NCBI GenBank assembly: GCA_001303705.1
Contig: LJUI01000084.1
Coordinates: 1-14,277 of the forward strand
DNA from: a candidate division TA06 bacterium SM23_40
GTDB taxonomy: Bacteria > LJUI01 > SM1-40
Length of the DNA stretch: 14,277 bases
Direction of reading: 5' to 3'
Below the pieces are notes generated by a model. The model saw only the letters and a list, made by a program, of their open reading frames with translations, ran no database searches and was not told where the DNA came from. The translations under genes were made by a program, and so were the position numbers. Within the stretch, counting starts at the first letter, position 1, and each line of letters opens with the position of its first letter. Positions 5,767 through 12,882 of the stretch are shown here, piece by piece.

Positions 5767-6960
5767 ATGACGATGGATCTCGGACGGACCTGGGGCGAGA
5801 TAGACCTGGATGCGCTGGCGGCGAACTTCCGCGACATTCGACAGCTCATTCCTGGAGAGACGAAGATCATGGTGCCGGTCAAAGCTGATGCGTACGGCCA
5901 TGGTGTGGGCGAGGTCGCCAGAACGCTCGTCGACGAAGGCGCAGACATGTTCGGCGTCGCCAGCCTGGACGAGGCACTCGAGCTGAGGGCCGAAGGCATC
6001 TTTCTCCCGATCCTCATTCTCAGTCCAGCAGGGTTCGGCGAGGTGACCGAGATCATAGAGAACGCGCTGGCGTGTACGGTGACGAATGTACCTTTTGCCG
6101 ACCGACTCTCCCGCGCTGCGGTCGCGTCACAGAGGGTGGCGAGCGTGCATATCGAGATAGATACGGGGATGGGGAGGAGCGGGGTACTCCCCGAGGATGC
6201 CGTCGCATTTGTGAAGCAGATAAACGATCTGGCGGGGCTCCGCATCGAGGGGATTTTCACGCACTTCTCCAATGCGGAGGATGCCGACAAAAGCTTTGCA
6301 CACGACCAACTCGAGCGGTTCTACCGTGTCCTGGGAGAGCTGCGTGAAACTGGATACAATGTGGGAATCTGTCACGCCGCCAATAGTGCAGCGCTCATCG
6401 ACCTGCCTCCCTCGATATTCGATATGGTTCGTCCGGGCCTCATCCTCTATGGACTCTATCCATCGACCAGCGTCGCTCGCCGCATCGAGGCGAGGAGAGT
6501 CATGAGTCTGAAGACGAGGGTCGTCCACGTCCAGCACCTCCCTGTCGGTGCATCTGTCAGCTATGGAAGGACCTATCGAGTCGCACGCCCCTCCACGATA
6601 GCCACTATCTCCGTCGGCTATGGCGACGGTTACGACCGCGCATTCTCGAATGTGGGGCGGGTTCTCGTGCGCGGGAAGAGCGCGCCCATCGTAGGTACCA
6701 TCTGCATGGATCTGACGATGGTCGATGTGACGGAGATCCCGGGTGTCTCTGTCGACGATGAGGTCGTGCTCCTCGGCACAGACGGGAATGAGGAGATCAC
6801 AGCCGATGAACTGGCCCGGCTGAGTGGGACGATCAGTTACGAGATCATTGCCCGGATCGGCCCGCGAGTGCCGAGAGTCTATATGCGCAATGGTGAACCA
6901 TTCAAGGTTCGTACTCTCCTTGGCGAACGGCTTGTCAGGGAGTGGGGGGCTGGCGCATGA
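5767..6960 (+). CDS. alr: Alanine racemase
   Basis: A 397-residue PLP-dependent fold-type III enzyme that interconverts L- and D-alanine for peptidoglycan. ATG 5767 is chosen because the family start (GRTWGEIDLDALAANFR) follows at once and GGGAG lies 11 nt upstream; ATG 5773 is nearly as good, and ATG 5683 would add 28 non-homologous residues. The PLP lysine is K39 in VPVKADAYGHG. The second catalytic residue is Y266 in ASVSYGRTYR. Other family blocks are HIEIDTGMGRSG, GIFTHFSNAED, HAANSAAL, MVRPGLILYGLYPS, ISVGYGDGYDR and GTICMDLTMVDVT. Its TGA overlaps the ATG of the next gene (ATGA), so translational coupling is likely. It heads a four-gene unit ending at the terminator at 9158. Confidence 0.95.
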   Translation: MTMDLGRTWGEIDLDALAANFRDIRQLIPGETKIMVPVKADAYGHGVGEVARTLVDEGADMFGVASLDEALELRAEGIFLPILILSPAGFGEVTEIIENALACTVTNVPFADRLSRAAVASQRVASVHIEIDTGMGRSGVLPEDAVAFVKQINDLAGLRIEGIFTHFSNAEDADKSFAHDQLERFYRVLGELRETGYNVGICHAANSAALIDLPPSIFDMVRPGLILYGLYPSTSVARRIEARRVMSLKTRVVHVQHLPVGASVSYGRTYRVARPSTIATISVGYGDGYDRAFSNVGRVLVRGKSAPIVGTICMDLTMVDVTEIPGVSVDDEVVLLGTDGNEEITADELARLSGTISYEIIARIGPRVPRVYMRNGEPFKVRTLLGERLVREWGAGA

Positions 6961-7415
6961 GTGAGGGGGTCGAAGGCGGCAGGGGAGCCGATGAGAGCAC
7001 GACGCCTCCCGAGGATGTTTCCTCTGAGGAGGAGCGCCGGTCTCCGACCGAGGATAGATCCGAGACCAGGGATGAGCAGAAAGAGGAGAGTGAGTCGGGA
7101 GTTACTTCCGGTGAGGAGCAGATTGAGGTCCCGCCGGCCTCGTTCATCTCATTGGTCGTGAGCTTGGCGACGTCGGCAGTAGCCCATCTCGGGTTCATGC
7201 CGGACCCGGTGTCGGGGAAGACGGTGCAGCACCTGGAAATGGCACGGCACGACATAGATCTGCTCGGCATTCTGAGGGAGAAGACAGCGGGGAATCTGGA
7301 GGCGGAGGAGGAACGGCTGTTGGAGGAGATTCTCTCCGACCTGAGACTGAAGTTTGTGCGCATTCGCGAAGAGAGGGGCTCGTCGTCGCACGGCGAGGGA
7401 GGCGGGGATGCTTGA
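6957..7415 (+). CDS. DUF1844 family protein
   Basis: A 152-residue protein starting at the ATG that overlaps the alr stop. Residues ~1-62 are acidic and Glu/Ser/Arg-rich, probably disordered. The DUF1844 domain follows at ~65-140: PPASFISLVVSLATSAVAHL, GFMPDPVSGKT, a HLEMARHDIDLLGILREKT segment, then EEERLLEEILSDLRLKFV. The family is small, helical and of unknown function; members are common in proteobacteria and several candidate phyla. The hydrophobic helix (FISLVVSLATSAVAHLGF) is short for a membrane span. ATGA coupling to alr suggests co-expression, but I know of no shown functional link. Confidence 0.85.
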   Translation: MSEGVEGGRGADESTTPPEDVSSEEERRSPTEDRSETRDEQKEESESGVTSGEEQIEVPPASFISLVVSLATSAVAHLGFMPDPVSGKTVQHLEMARHDIDLLGILREKTAGNLEAEEERLLEEILSDLRLKFVRIREERGSSSHGEGGGDA

Positions 7416-7465
7416 ATGCCGGCGTGCTCATCCTGTCTTCCAACGCGCCGAAAGGAGAAAGGCCC

Positions 7466-8563
7466 ATGGAATGGAGAGTGCGAACCTGCGTGACGGCCAT
7501 AGGACTGGGTACGGCGCTGCTCCTGGTCGGGTCGCTGTGGCCGGAGCTTGGATCGGCAGCGGAGGCTGGTGATGCAGGTCGCGTGCACGAGGTCAAGAAG
7601 GGAGACACCCTCTGGGATCTCTCGACCTCATACCTGCGCGATCCCTTTCTCTGGCCTGCTATCTGGGAGGCCAACCGAAGTCATATAGCTGATCCGCACT
7701 GGATCTACCCGGGGCAGCGGTTCCTCATTCCGCCGATGTACGTGCCGCCGGAGGCTAAGGTGCCGACCGAGGCCGAGGCGCCGCCCGAGGAACCGATCGA
7801 AGTCGAAGAGACTGCGGCGGTAGACTTCGTGACCGAGGCAGCCCCTCAGCTTGCCGTGGCGCGTGACCTCGCTCACAAGGCCGGCTTTATCACCGACGTC
7901 GAGCTCCCCGGCGGATTCATCGTCGCCTCAATACAAGACGAACGTGAGGATCTGATCAGGCACGATGTGGTGTACATCAATCTCGGCAGCGATGACGGCA
8001 CTATGGTCGGCGATTGCTTCACCGTGTACAGGCTCGACCGTAACGTACGTCATCCGAAGACCGGCAGGAATCTCGGACGGCTTGTTCGCGTTATAGGCCA
8101 GCTCTGTGTGACCGCGGTTCAGGAGCGGACATCGACCGCTATGATTATGGAGTCCTACGACCCGCTTCGCGTGAAAGACAGGATCACGCCCTATCGAGAG
8201 ATATGGATACAAGCAGACGAGAGGCCGGTCATCACGGATCTCGCAACGGAGGGCGTCCTCGTCACAACACGTGATGAGAAGGACGTGATCTGGCCGTTCG
8301 ATGTCGTCTATATCGATAAGGGGTCGCATGACAGCATCGTGCCCGGAGACATATTCACTGTCCATCAGCCGGGGGAGCAGGTACGCGATCCAGCGTCTGG
8401 AGAGACGCTGCGGCTTCCGGAGCAGATCGTCGGCAGCATACAGGTGCTCTCGGTCAACGAAGCTACGGCTGCGGCCTATGTGGCAGCCACGAGTGAGACG
8501 CGGGAGATGAAGGTAGGGGATAGGGTGCGTCTGTACGCAAAGATGCCGCCGGCCGGTGAATAG
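7466..8563 (+). CDS. LysM-domain envelope protein with a duplicated C-terminal domain
   Basis: ATG 7466 is chosen: AGGAG lies about 8 nt upstream and a signal peptide follows (hydrophobic core ~8-25, likely cleavage near LGSA-AEA at ~31). The frame stays open further upstream, but that would bury the signal. Length 365 residues. A single LysM spans ~39-91 (VHEVKKGDTLWDLSTSYLRD, LWPAIWEANRSHIADPHWIY, PGQRFLIPP), which binds peptidoglycan glycan. A Pro/Glu-rich linker (~92-125) follows. The rest contains two copies of a ~95-residue domain (~149-250 and ~263-360), aligned on HDVVYINLGSDDGTMVGDCF and FDVVYIDKGSHDSIVPGDIF, then on a V.G...V..V.E..A.A..... block and a final VKDRI/VGDRV. I do not recognise this domain by name. 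Likely a periplasmic, wall-associated protein; exact role unknown. Confidence 0.8.
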   Translation: MEWRVRTCVTAIGLGTALLLVGSLWPELGSAAEAGDAGRVHEVKKGDTLWDLSTSYLRDPFLWPAIWEANRSHIADPHWIYPGQRFLIPPMYVPPEAKVPTEAEAPPEEPIEVEETAAVDFVTEAAPQLAVARDLAHKAGFITDVELPGGFIVASIQDEREDLIRHDVVYINLGSDDGTMVGDCFTVYRLDRNVRHPKTGRNLGRLVRVIGQLCVTAVQERTSTAMIMESYDPLRVKDRITPYREIWIQADERPVITDLATEGVLVTTRDEKDVIWPFDVVYIDKGSHDSIVPGDIFTVHQPGEQVRDPASGETLRLPEQIVGSIQVLSVNEATAAAYVAATSETREMKVGDRVRLYAKMPPAGE

Positions 8564-8664
8564 AGGGGACGACCAGTCATTGCCGGAGGAGGGGCTGTCG
8601 CGGGCCCGTCACGACGAGTTGCCGGGTCGGCGGTTCACATCATGAAATGCGGAGGGACGGGGAG

Positions 8665-9129
8665 ATGGAAAAGCAAGAGGCACTGAGAAAGATCTACCTG
8701 TTCGAGGGGCTCACTCCAGATGAGCTCAATAAGATGATCCAGATCGGCGAAGAGAAGAAGTACAGCGGAGAAGATGTGATCATCAAAGAAGGAGACCCGG
8801 GGGACGGGTTCTACGCCGTGCTCTCGGGTGCTGTCCGGATCAGCGTCATAGTCCCGGGCGTGGGTGAGGAGGCACTTGCGATCTTGCGTGAAGGGGACTA
8901 CTTCGGTGAGATGGCTCTGATCGATGACCATCCGCGATCGGCCACCGCGATCTCCCACGGTGATTCGGTCCTGCTCAAGATCGAGAGTGAGGCGTTCAAG
9001 AAGCTTCTGTTCGAGGAACTCGGCCTCGCATACAAACTCCTCTGGGTCTTCGCGAAGACTCTCTCATCGAGGCTCAGAGAGACGGATGAGCGTCTCAAGG
9101 GGATGATGAGTCTCGCTAAGTCATTCTAG
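8665..9129 (+). CDS. Stand-alone cyclic-nucleotide-binding domain protein
   Basis: ATG 8665 is chosen because GGAGG lies 9 nt upstream; ATG 8647 has no good ribosome site. Length 154 residues. Nearly the whole protein is one CRP/PKA-type cNMP-binding domain: LRKIYLFEGLTPDELNKMI, then IIKEGDPGDGFYAVLSGAVR, then the phosphate-binding cassette FGEMALIDDHPRSATA with E82 and R91, the residues that hold the ribose 2'-OH and cyclic phosphate. These intact residues argue for true cAMP or cGMP binding. After the C helix there is only a charged helical tail (LLWVFAKTLSSRLRETDERL) and no helix-turn-helix, so it is not a CRP-like transcription factor. It probably acts by binding a partner, which is unidentified. 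It is last in the alr unit, 101 nt after the LysM gene. Confidence 0.85.
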   Translation: MEKQEALRKIYLFEGLTPDELNKMIQIGEEKKYSGEDVIIKEGDPGDGFYAVLSGAVRISVIVPGVGEEALAILREGDYFGEMALIDDHPRSATAISHGDSVLLKIESEAFKKLLFEELGLAYKLLWVFAKTLSSRLRETDERLKGMMSLAKSF

Positions 9130-9157
9130 GCTCGCAAGCTCCTTCGGATCAGTGGAG

Positions 9158-9195
9158 AGGCACCACCATGCGTTCTGTTGGTGGCCTTTCCTTTT
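9158..9195 (+). terminator. Rho-independent terminator ending the alr-to-cNMP unit
   Basis: CCACCA (9163-9168) pairs with TGGTGG (9179-9184) around a 10-nt loop. AGG/CCT extends the stem across a 2-nt CA bulge, and TTCCTTTT (9188-9195) follows. It sits 29 nt after the stop of the cNMP-binding gene and just before the aldehyde dehydrogenase gene, marking an operon boundary. Confidence 0.7.
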
Positions 9196-9213
9196 GAGTG
9201 AGGTGAACAACGG

Positions 9214-10521
9214 ATGAAGATGTACAAAGCCGGGGCGTGGTGCGATTCTCCGGATAAGATGGAGGTAAGGAGTCCCTACTCCGGAGGAGTGATCGACTCC
9301 GTGCCGCGGGCGAGTCTGGCCGATCTGGAGGAGGCGATTTCGAGCGCCCGCGATGCAGCGGGGGAGATGTGCCGACTTCCAGCATACGAGCGCTCCCGAA
9401 TACTGCGAACCGGCGCCGAGATGCTCGAGGCATCGGCGGAGCGGTTTGCCCAGACCCTCGCCTCCGAGGTGGGGAAGACGATTCGCGAGGCTCGCGGTGA
9501 GGTGAGCCGATCCGTCGAGACACTCCGGCTCTCCTCGGAGGAGGCGAAGAGGATACACGGCGAGACAGTGCCATTCGATGCCGGACCGGTCGCGGTCAAC
9601 AAGGTCGGATTCTATATGAGGGTCCCGGTCGGGCTCGTCGCGGCGATCAGTCCGTTCAACTTCCCGCTGAACCTCGTTCTGCACAAGGTCGGACCGGCGA
9701 TCGCGGCGGGGAACTCCGTGATTCTCAAGCCTGCCTCAGCAACACCGCTCGTCGCCCTGATGTTGACAGAACTCCTGCTCGAGGCCGGGCTGCCGCCGAC
9801 GGCCATCAATGCGCTGACTGGGCCGGGCGGGGAGATCGGCGACGCGCTCGTCGCCGACCCGCGTATCGATATGGTCACCTTCACCGGCAGTCTCGAGGTG
9901 GGGCGGCGGATCGCGGCCCGCCGCGGGCTCGGCAAGTTGACGATGGAGCTCGGGTCGAACTCTGCCTGTATCGTCATGCAAGGCGCGGATCTCGACCGGG
10001 CGGTCCCGAAGATCGTCAGGGGTGGGTACGCTCTCGCCGGGCAGGTCTGCATCTCTGTTCAGCGCGTCTATGTCCTCGACGCGATCTACGACCAGTTCCT
10101 CGAACGGTTGATACCCCAGGTGCGGAGTCTCAAAGTTGGTGATCCTCTCGACGAGACTGTCGATATGGGGCCCATGGTCACTGAGGAGGCTGCCGTACGC
10201 GCTCTCGACTGGATTGCCGAGGCGGTCGATGCGGGCGCGACGGCGGTTGTGGGCGGCGGCCGCGCCCGTGCTCTCCTCGAGCCGACGGTTCTCACCGATG
10301 TATCGCCCGAAGCAAAGGTCTCGTGTGAGGAGGCGTTCGCGCCTATCCTCGTCGTCAACCGTGTCCATACTCTCGATGAGGCGATTGCAGGAGTCAATGA
10401 CTCCAAGTACGGTCTCCAGGCGGGCATCTTCACCAACGATATCGGACAGGCGTTCGACGCGGCCAGGCGGATCGAGACCGGCGGGGTGATGATGCGCGTC
10501 GTCTGCTTCGATCTCGGCTAG
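9214..10521 (+). CDS. NAD(P)-dependent aldehyde dehydrogenase, C-terminally truncated
   Basis: A 435-residue protein; ATG 9214 has AGGTG about 8 nt upstream. It matches the ALDH superfamily from the N-terminus onward: AISPFNFPLNLVLHKVGPAI (with the conserved Asn), GNSVILKPASATPL, TFTGSLEVGRRIA, general base E245 in TMELGSNSACIV, and the nucleophile C279 in AGQVCISVQRVYV. EEAFAPI and NDSKYGLQAGIF follow. Homology stops at ETGGVM (codon ending 10491): the expected VND..T.R.D..PYGGVK.SG..REG.......E.T block is absent, and the frame ends with MRVVCFDLG and TAG. Family members usually run ~40-45 residues further; that tail carries oligomerisation and substrate-site contacts, so activity is doubtful. 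Catalytic residues are intact. Position 35 nt before deoB suggests a former or present role in oxidising the acetaldehyde made by DeoC, but the substrate is unproven. Confidence 0.85.
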   Translation: MKMYKAGAWCDSPDKMEVRSPYSGGVIDSVPRASLADLEEAISSARDAAGEMCRLPAYERSRILRTGAEMLEASAERFAQTLASEVGKTIREARGEVSRSVETLRLSSEEAKRIHGETVPFDAGPVAVNKVGFYMRVPVGLVAAISPFNFPLNLVLHKVGPAIAAGNSVILKPASATPLVALMLTELLLEAGLPPTAINALTGPGGEIGDALVADPRIDMVTFTGSLEVGRRIAARRGLGKLTMELGSNSACIVMQGADLDRAVPKIVRGGYALAGQVCISVQRVYVLDAIYDQFLERLIPQVRSLKVGDPLDETVDMGPMVTEEAAVRALDWIAEAVDAGATAVVGGGRARALLEPTVLTDVSPEAKVSCEEAFAPILVVNRVHTLDEAIAGVNDSKYGLQAGIFTNDIGQAFDAARRIETGGVMMRVVCFDLG

Positions 10522-10556
10522 GCGGCAGGTCTCGTCTCTCGAGGGGAGGGTAGGGA

Positions 10557-11738
10557 ATGTCGCTGATGGATCGGGCGATCCTCATGCTGCTCGACGGGGT
10601 CGGTGTGGGAGCTCTGCCCGATGCGGACGACTACGGTGATGGCGGCAGTAATACGCTGGGTAATCTGGCGCGTGCGGTGGGCGGTATCGATCTGCCGCAT
10701 CTTGAGCGCCTCGGGCTCGGATGGATCGAGCCGATTCCCGGTATCGAGAGGATACTGCAGCCGCAGGCCGCGTTCGGGAAGATGGCGGAGCGGTCCGCGG
10801 GGAAGGACAGCATCTCCGGCCACTGGGAGATTGCGGGCCTCGTTCTGAGCGAACCATTTCCCACCTATCCGAATGGGTTCCCGCCAGAGATAGTCGAGCC
10901 CTTCGAGCGCGCAATCGGGAGGAAGGTGCTGGGGAACGAGCCGGCCTCCGGGACGGAAATCATCGAACGATTGGGGCCGAAGCACCTCTCCACTGGCCGG
11001 CCTATCCTGTACACATCCGCGGATAGCGTTTTCCAGGTCGCTGCCCACGAGAGCGTCATTCCGGTCGAGGAGCTCTATCGCTACTGTCAGCTGGCGAGGG
11101 ATCAGCTCGTCGGCCGGCACATGGTTGCCCGCGTGATCGCGCGGCCATTCATCGGATCGCCTGGTGCTTTCAGGCGAACGGAACGGCGCAAGGATCTCTC
11201 AGTGCCGCCACCCGGAGAGACTCTTCTCGATCTCCTCGTCGCTCACCGGTATTCCGTAGTCGGTATCGGGAAGGTAGACGAGCTCTTCGCCGGCCGGGGC
11301 ATCACGGAGTCCGTTCACACGGTCAGCAATGACGAGGCGCTCGATGCCGCGTTGGCAGCGATGGGGAGACTCGACCGCGGACTCATCTTTGTGACGCTCG
11401 TCGAATTCGATATGCTCTGGGGGCACAGGAATGACTGCGAGGGGTTCTATGCCGCGCTCAGGGCGTTCGACAGCCGCATCCCCGAGATAGTCGGACTGCT
11501 GCGCGAGCGAGATGGCCTATTCATCACTGCTGACCACGGCAACGACCCGACAACGCCGAGCACAGATCACTCGCGGGAGTACGTGCCGCTCCTCGTCGCT
11601 GGTCCCCGGATCGCTCAGGGCAGGGATCTGGGAACGCGCGAGACGTTCGCCGATCTGGGGGCGTCGATAGCCGAGGCGCTGGGCGTAGTGGGGCTGCCGA
11701 GCGGGAAAAGCTTCCTCACAGAGGTTCTGCATGGCTGA
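10557..11738 (+). CDS. deoB: Phosphopentomutase
   Basis: A 393-residue alkaline-phosphatase-superfamily enzyme that interconverts (deoxy)ribose-1-phosphate and the 5-phosphate. ATG 10557 follows a strong GGGGAGGG. The N-terminus has the metal-site motif LLDGVGVGALPDADDYGD (D13). The di-Mn ligands expected from the Bacillus enzyme are all visible: D285 and H290 (EFDMLWGHRND), D326-H327 (TADHGND) and H338 (STDHSREYVP). The cap domain includes IGSPGAFRRTERRKDLSVPP. The phospho-acceptor motif reads GKDSISGHWE where GKDTxTGHWE is usual, putting Ser at position 85 where Thr85 is the phosphorylated residue in B. cereus. Ser can serve as acceptor in related phosphatases, so activity is still expected. 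Its stop overlaps the start of cdd by 8 nt. Confidence 0.95.
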   Translation: MSLMDRAILMLLDGVGVGALPDADDYGDGGSNTLGNLARAVGGIDLPHLERLGLGWIEPIPGIERILQPQAAFGKMAERSAGKDSISGHWEIAGLVLSEPFPTYPNGFPPEIVEPFERAIGRKVLGNEPASGTEIIERLGPKHLSTGRPILYTSADSVFQVAAHESVIPVEELYRYCQLARDQLVGRHMVARVIARPFIGSPGAFRRTERRKDLSVPPPGETLLDLLVAHRYSVVGIGKVDELFAGRGITESVHTVSNDEALDAALAAMGRLDRGLIFVTLVEFDMLWGHRNDCEGFYAALRAFDSRIPEIVGLLRERDGLFITADHGNDPTTPSTDHSREYVPLLVAGPRIAQGRDLGTRETFADLGASIAEALGVVGLPSGKSFLTEVLHG

Positions 11739-12138
11739 TACACGTACGATCGACCGGGAAGCCCTCCTCGCGCACGCCAGGGAGGCGAGAGATCGCGCGT
11801 ACGCGCCCTACTCGGAGTACCGCGTGGGGGCCGCGGTCTTCACCGGCTCAGGTAAGGTGTTCGTCGGTGCGAACGTGGAGAACGCGTCGTATGGCTTGAC
11901 CGTATGCGCCGAGCGAGTTGCCGCCTGGGCGGCGGTGGTCGCCGGGGAGCGCACCCTGATCGCCATGGCAGTGGCTGGCGAACCGGGCAAGCGCTCGGTC
12001 CCCTGCGGCGCCTGCCTTCAGGTGCTCAGCGAGTTCGGTCCAGATATGGAGATCATCGTAGAGAACGAATCCGGGGCGATAGAAGTCCACCGGCTCAGTG
12101 AGTTTCTCCCCGAGGCGTTCTCTCTCGACGCTGAATGA
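11731..12138 (+). CDS. cdd: Cytidine deaminase
   Basis: A 135-residue protein, the size of the homotetrameric bacterial enzymes such as that of B. subtilis. It converts cytidine and deoxycytidine to uridine and deoxyuridine. The zinc site is complete: C59 with the proton-shuttle E61 (TVCAERVA), and C92 and C95 (PCGACLQVL). Substrate-binding blocks are AYAPYSEYRVGAAV and GANVENASYGLTVCAER. ATG 11731 lies inside the end of deoB (ATGGCTGA), so translation is probably coupled. The next gene, deoC, starts 11 nt after its stop. Confidence 0.95.
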   Translation: MADTRTIDREALLAHAREARDRAYAPYSEYRVGAAVFTGSGKVFVGANVENASYGLTVCAERVAAWAAVVAGERTLIAMAVAGEPGKRSVPCGACLQVLSEFGPDMEIIVENESGAIEVHRLSEFLPEAFSLDAE

Positions 12139-12149
12139 GGGTATAATCG

Positions 12150-12821
12150 ATGACCACGGCTCCTGGGGAACGAATCGACCTCGCGAGGCTTATCGATCAT
12201 ACGCTACTTCGCGCCGATGCCACGCAGAGCGATGTCGAGAGGGTGTGTGACGAGGCCATACAGTGGGGTTTCGCTGCAGTCTGTGTCAATCCCTGGTATG
12301 TGAAGCTGGCAAAGCGAGAGCTGGCCGGCTCCTCCACCAAGGTCTGTACTGTCGCCGGGTTTCCTCTCGGCGCCACTCTGAGCGCGGTCAAGGCGCATGA
12401 GGCGGAGCTCGCCGTGAGCGAAGGCGCGCAGGAGATCGATATGGTGATGAACCTGGGGGCGCTCAAGTCAGGCCTATCGGACGTCGTGAGCGATGACATC
12501 CGCGCTGTCGTCGTCTCCGCAGGGCCCAGCGCGATCGTGAAGGTCATCATCGAGGCGTGCTACCTCACGGATGAGGAGAAGGTGCTGGCCTGCCGGCTGA
12601 TTCAGGAGTCAGGTGCGGACTTCGTCAAGACCTCGACAGGCTTCGGCACCGGCGGCGCGACAGTCGAGGATGTGCGTCTGATGCGGCGCTCGGTGGGGCC
12701 TGAGCTGGGAGTGAAGGCGGCCGGGGGGATCGCAGACCGCAGGACCGCGCTCAGTCTCGTTGAGGCCGGGGCCACGCGTATCGGATCGAGCAGGAGCCTG
12801 GCGATCGTCGGTGAGGCCTAG
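12150..12821 (+). CDS. deoC: Deoxyribose-phosphate aldolase
   Basis: A 223-residue class I aldolase, short single-domain type. It splits 2-deoxyribose-5-phosphate into glyceraldehyde-3-phosphate and acetaldehyde. The Schiff-base lysine is K160 (ADFVKTSTGFGTGGAT). The second active-site lysine is K189 (GVKAAGGI) and the aspartate is D97 (EIDMVMNLGALKSG). Other family blocks are LIDHTLLRADATQSDV, CVNPWYVKLA, VAGFPLGAT and VKVIIEACYLTDEEK. ATG 12150 has GAGGG 8 nt upstream. It sits between cdd and the nucleoside phosphorylase, consistent with a polycistronic deo-type operon. Nothing unusual is seen in the catalytic residues. Confidence 0.95.
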   Translation: MTTAPGERIDLARLIDHTLLRADATQSDVERVCDEAIQWGFAAVCVNPWYVKLAKRELAGSSTKVCTVAGFPLGATLSAVKAHEAELAVSEGAQEIDMVMNLGALKSGLSDVVSDDIRAVVVSAGPSAIVKVIIEACYLTDEEKVLACRLIQESGADFVKTSTGFGTGGATVEDVRLMRRSVGPELGVKAAGGIADRRTALSLVEAGATRIGSSRSLAIVGEA

Positions 12822-12882
12822 AGTTCGGGTGCGGTACCGCAAGGTCGCGATCAGAGCCGCGACCGCAATCGAGGGGGAGGGC

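Noticed and set aside
9736-10368. Long minus-strand open frame inside the aldehyde dehydrogenase gene
   Set aside because: The plus strand has clear catalytic motifs throughout; the reverse frame is a codon-bias shadow.
12143-12148. TATAAT hexamer just before deoC
   Set aside because: No acceptable -35 box lies 16-18 nt upstream and it falls within an operon, so it is likely chance within the ribosome-site spacer.
12760-12882. Extended start of the nucleoside phosphorylase overlapping deoC
   Set aside because: The extra residues are Arg-rich, overlap the deoC coding end and have no family match; GTG 12883 gives the expected length.
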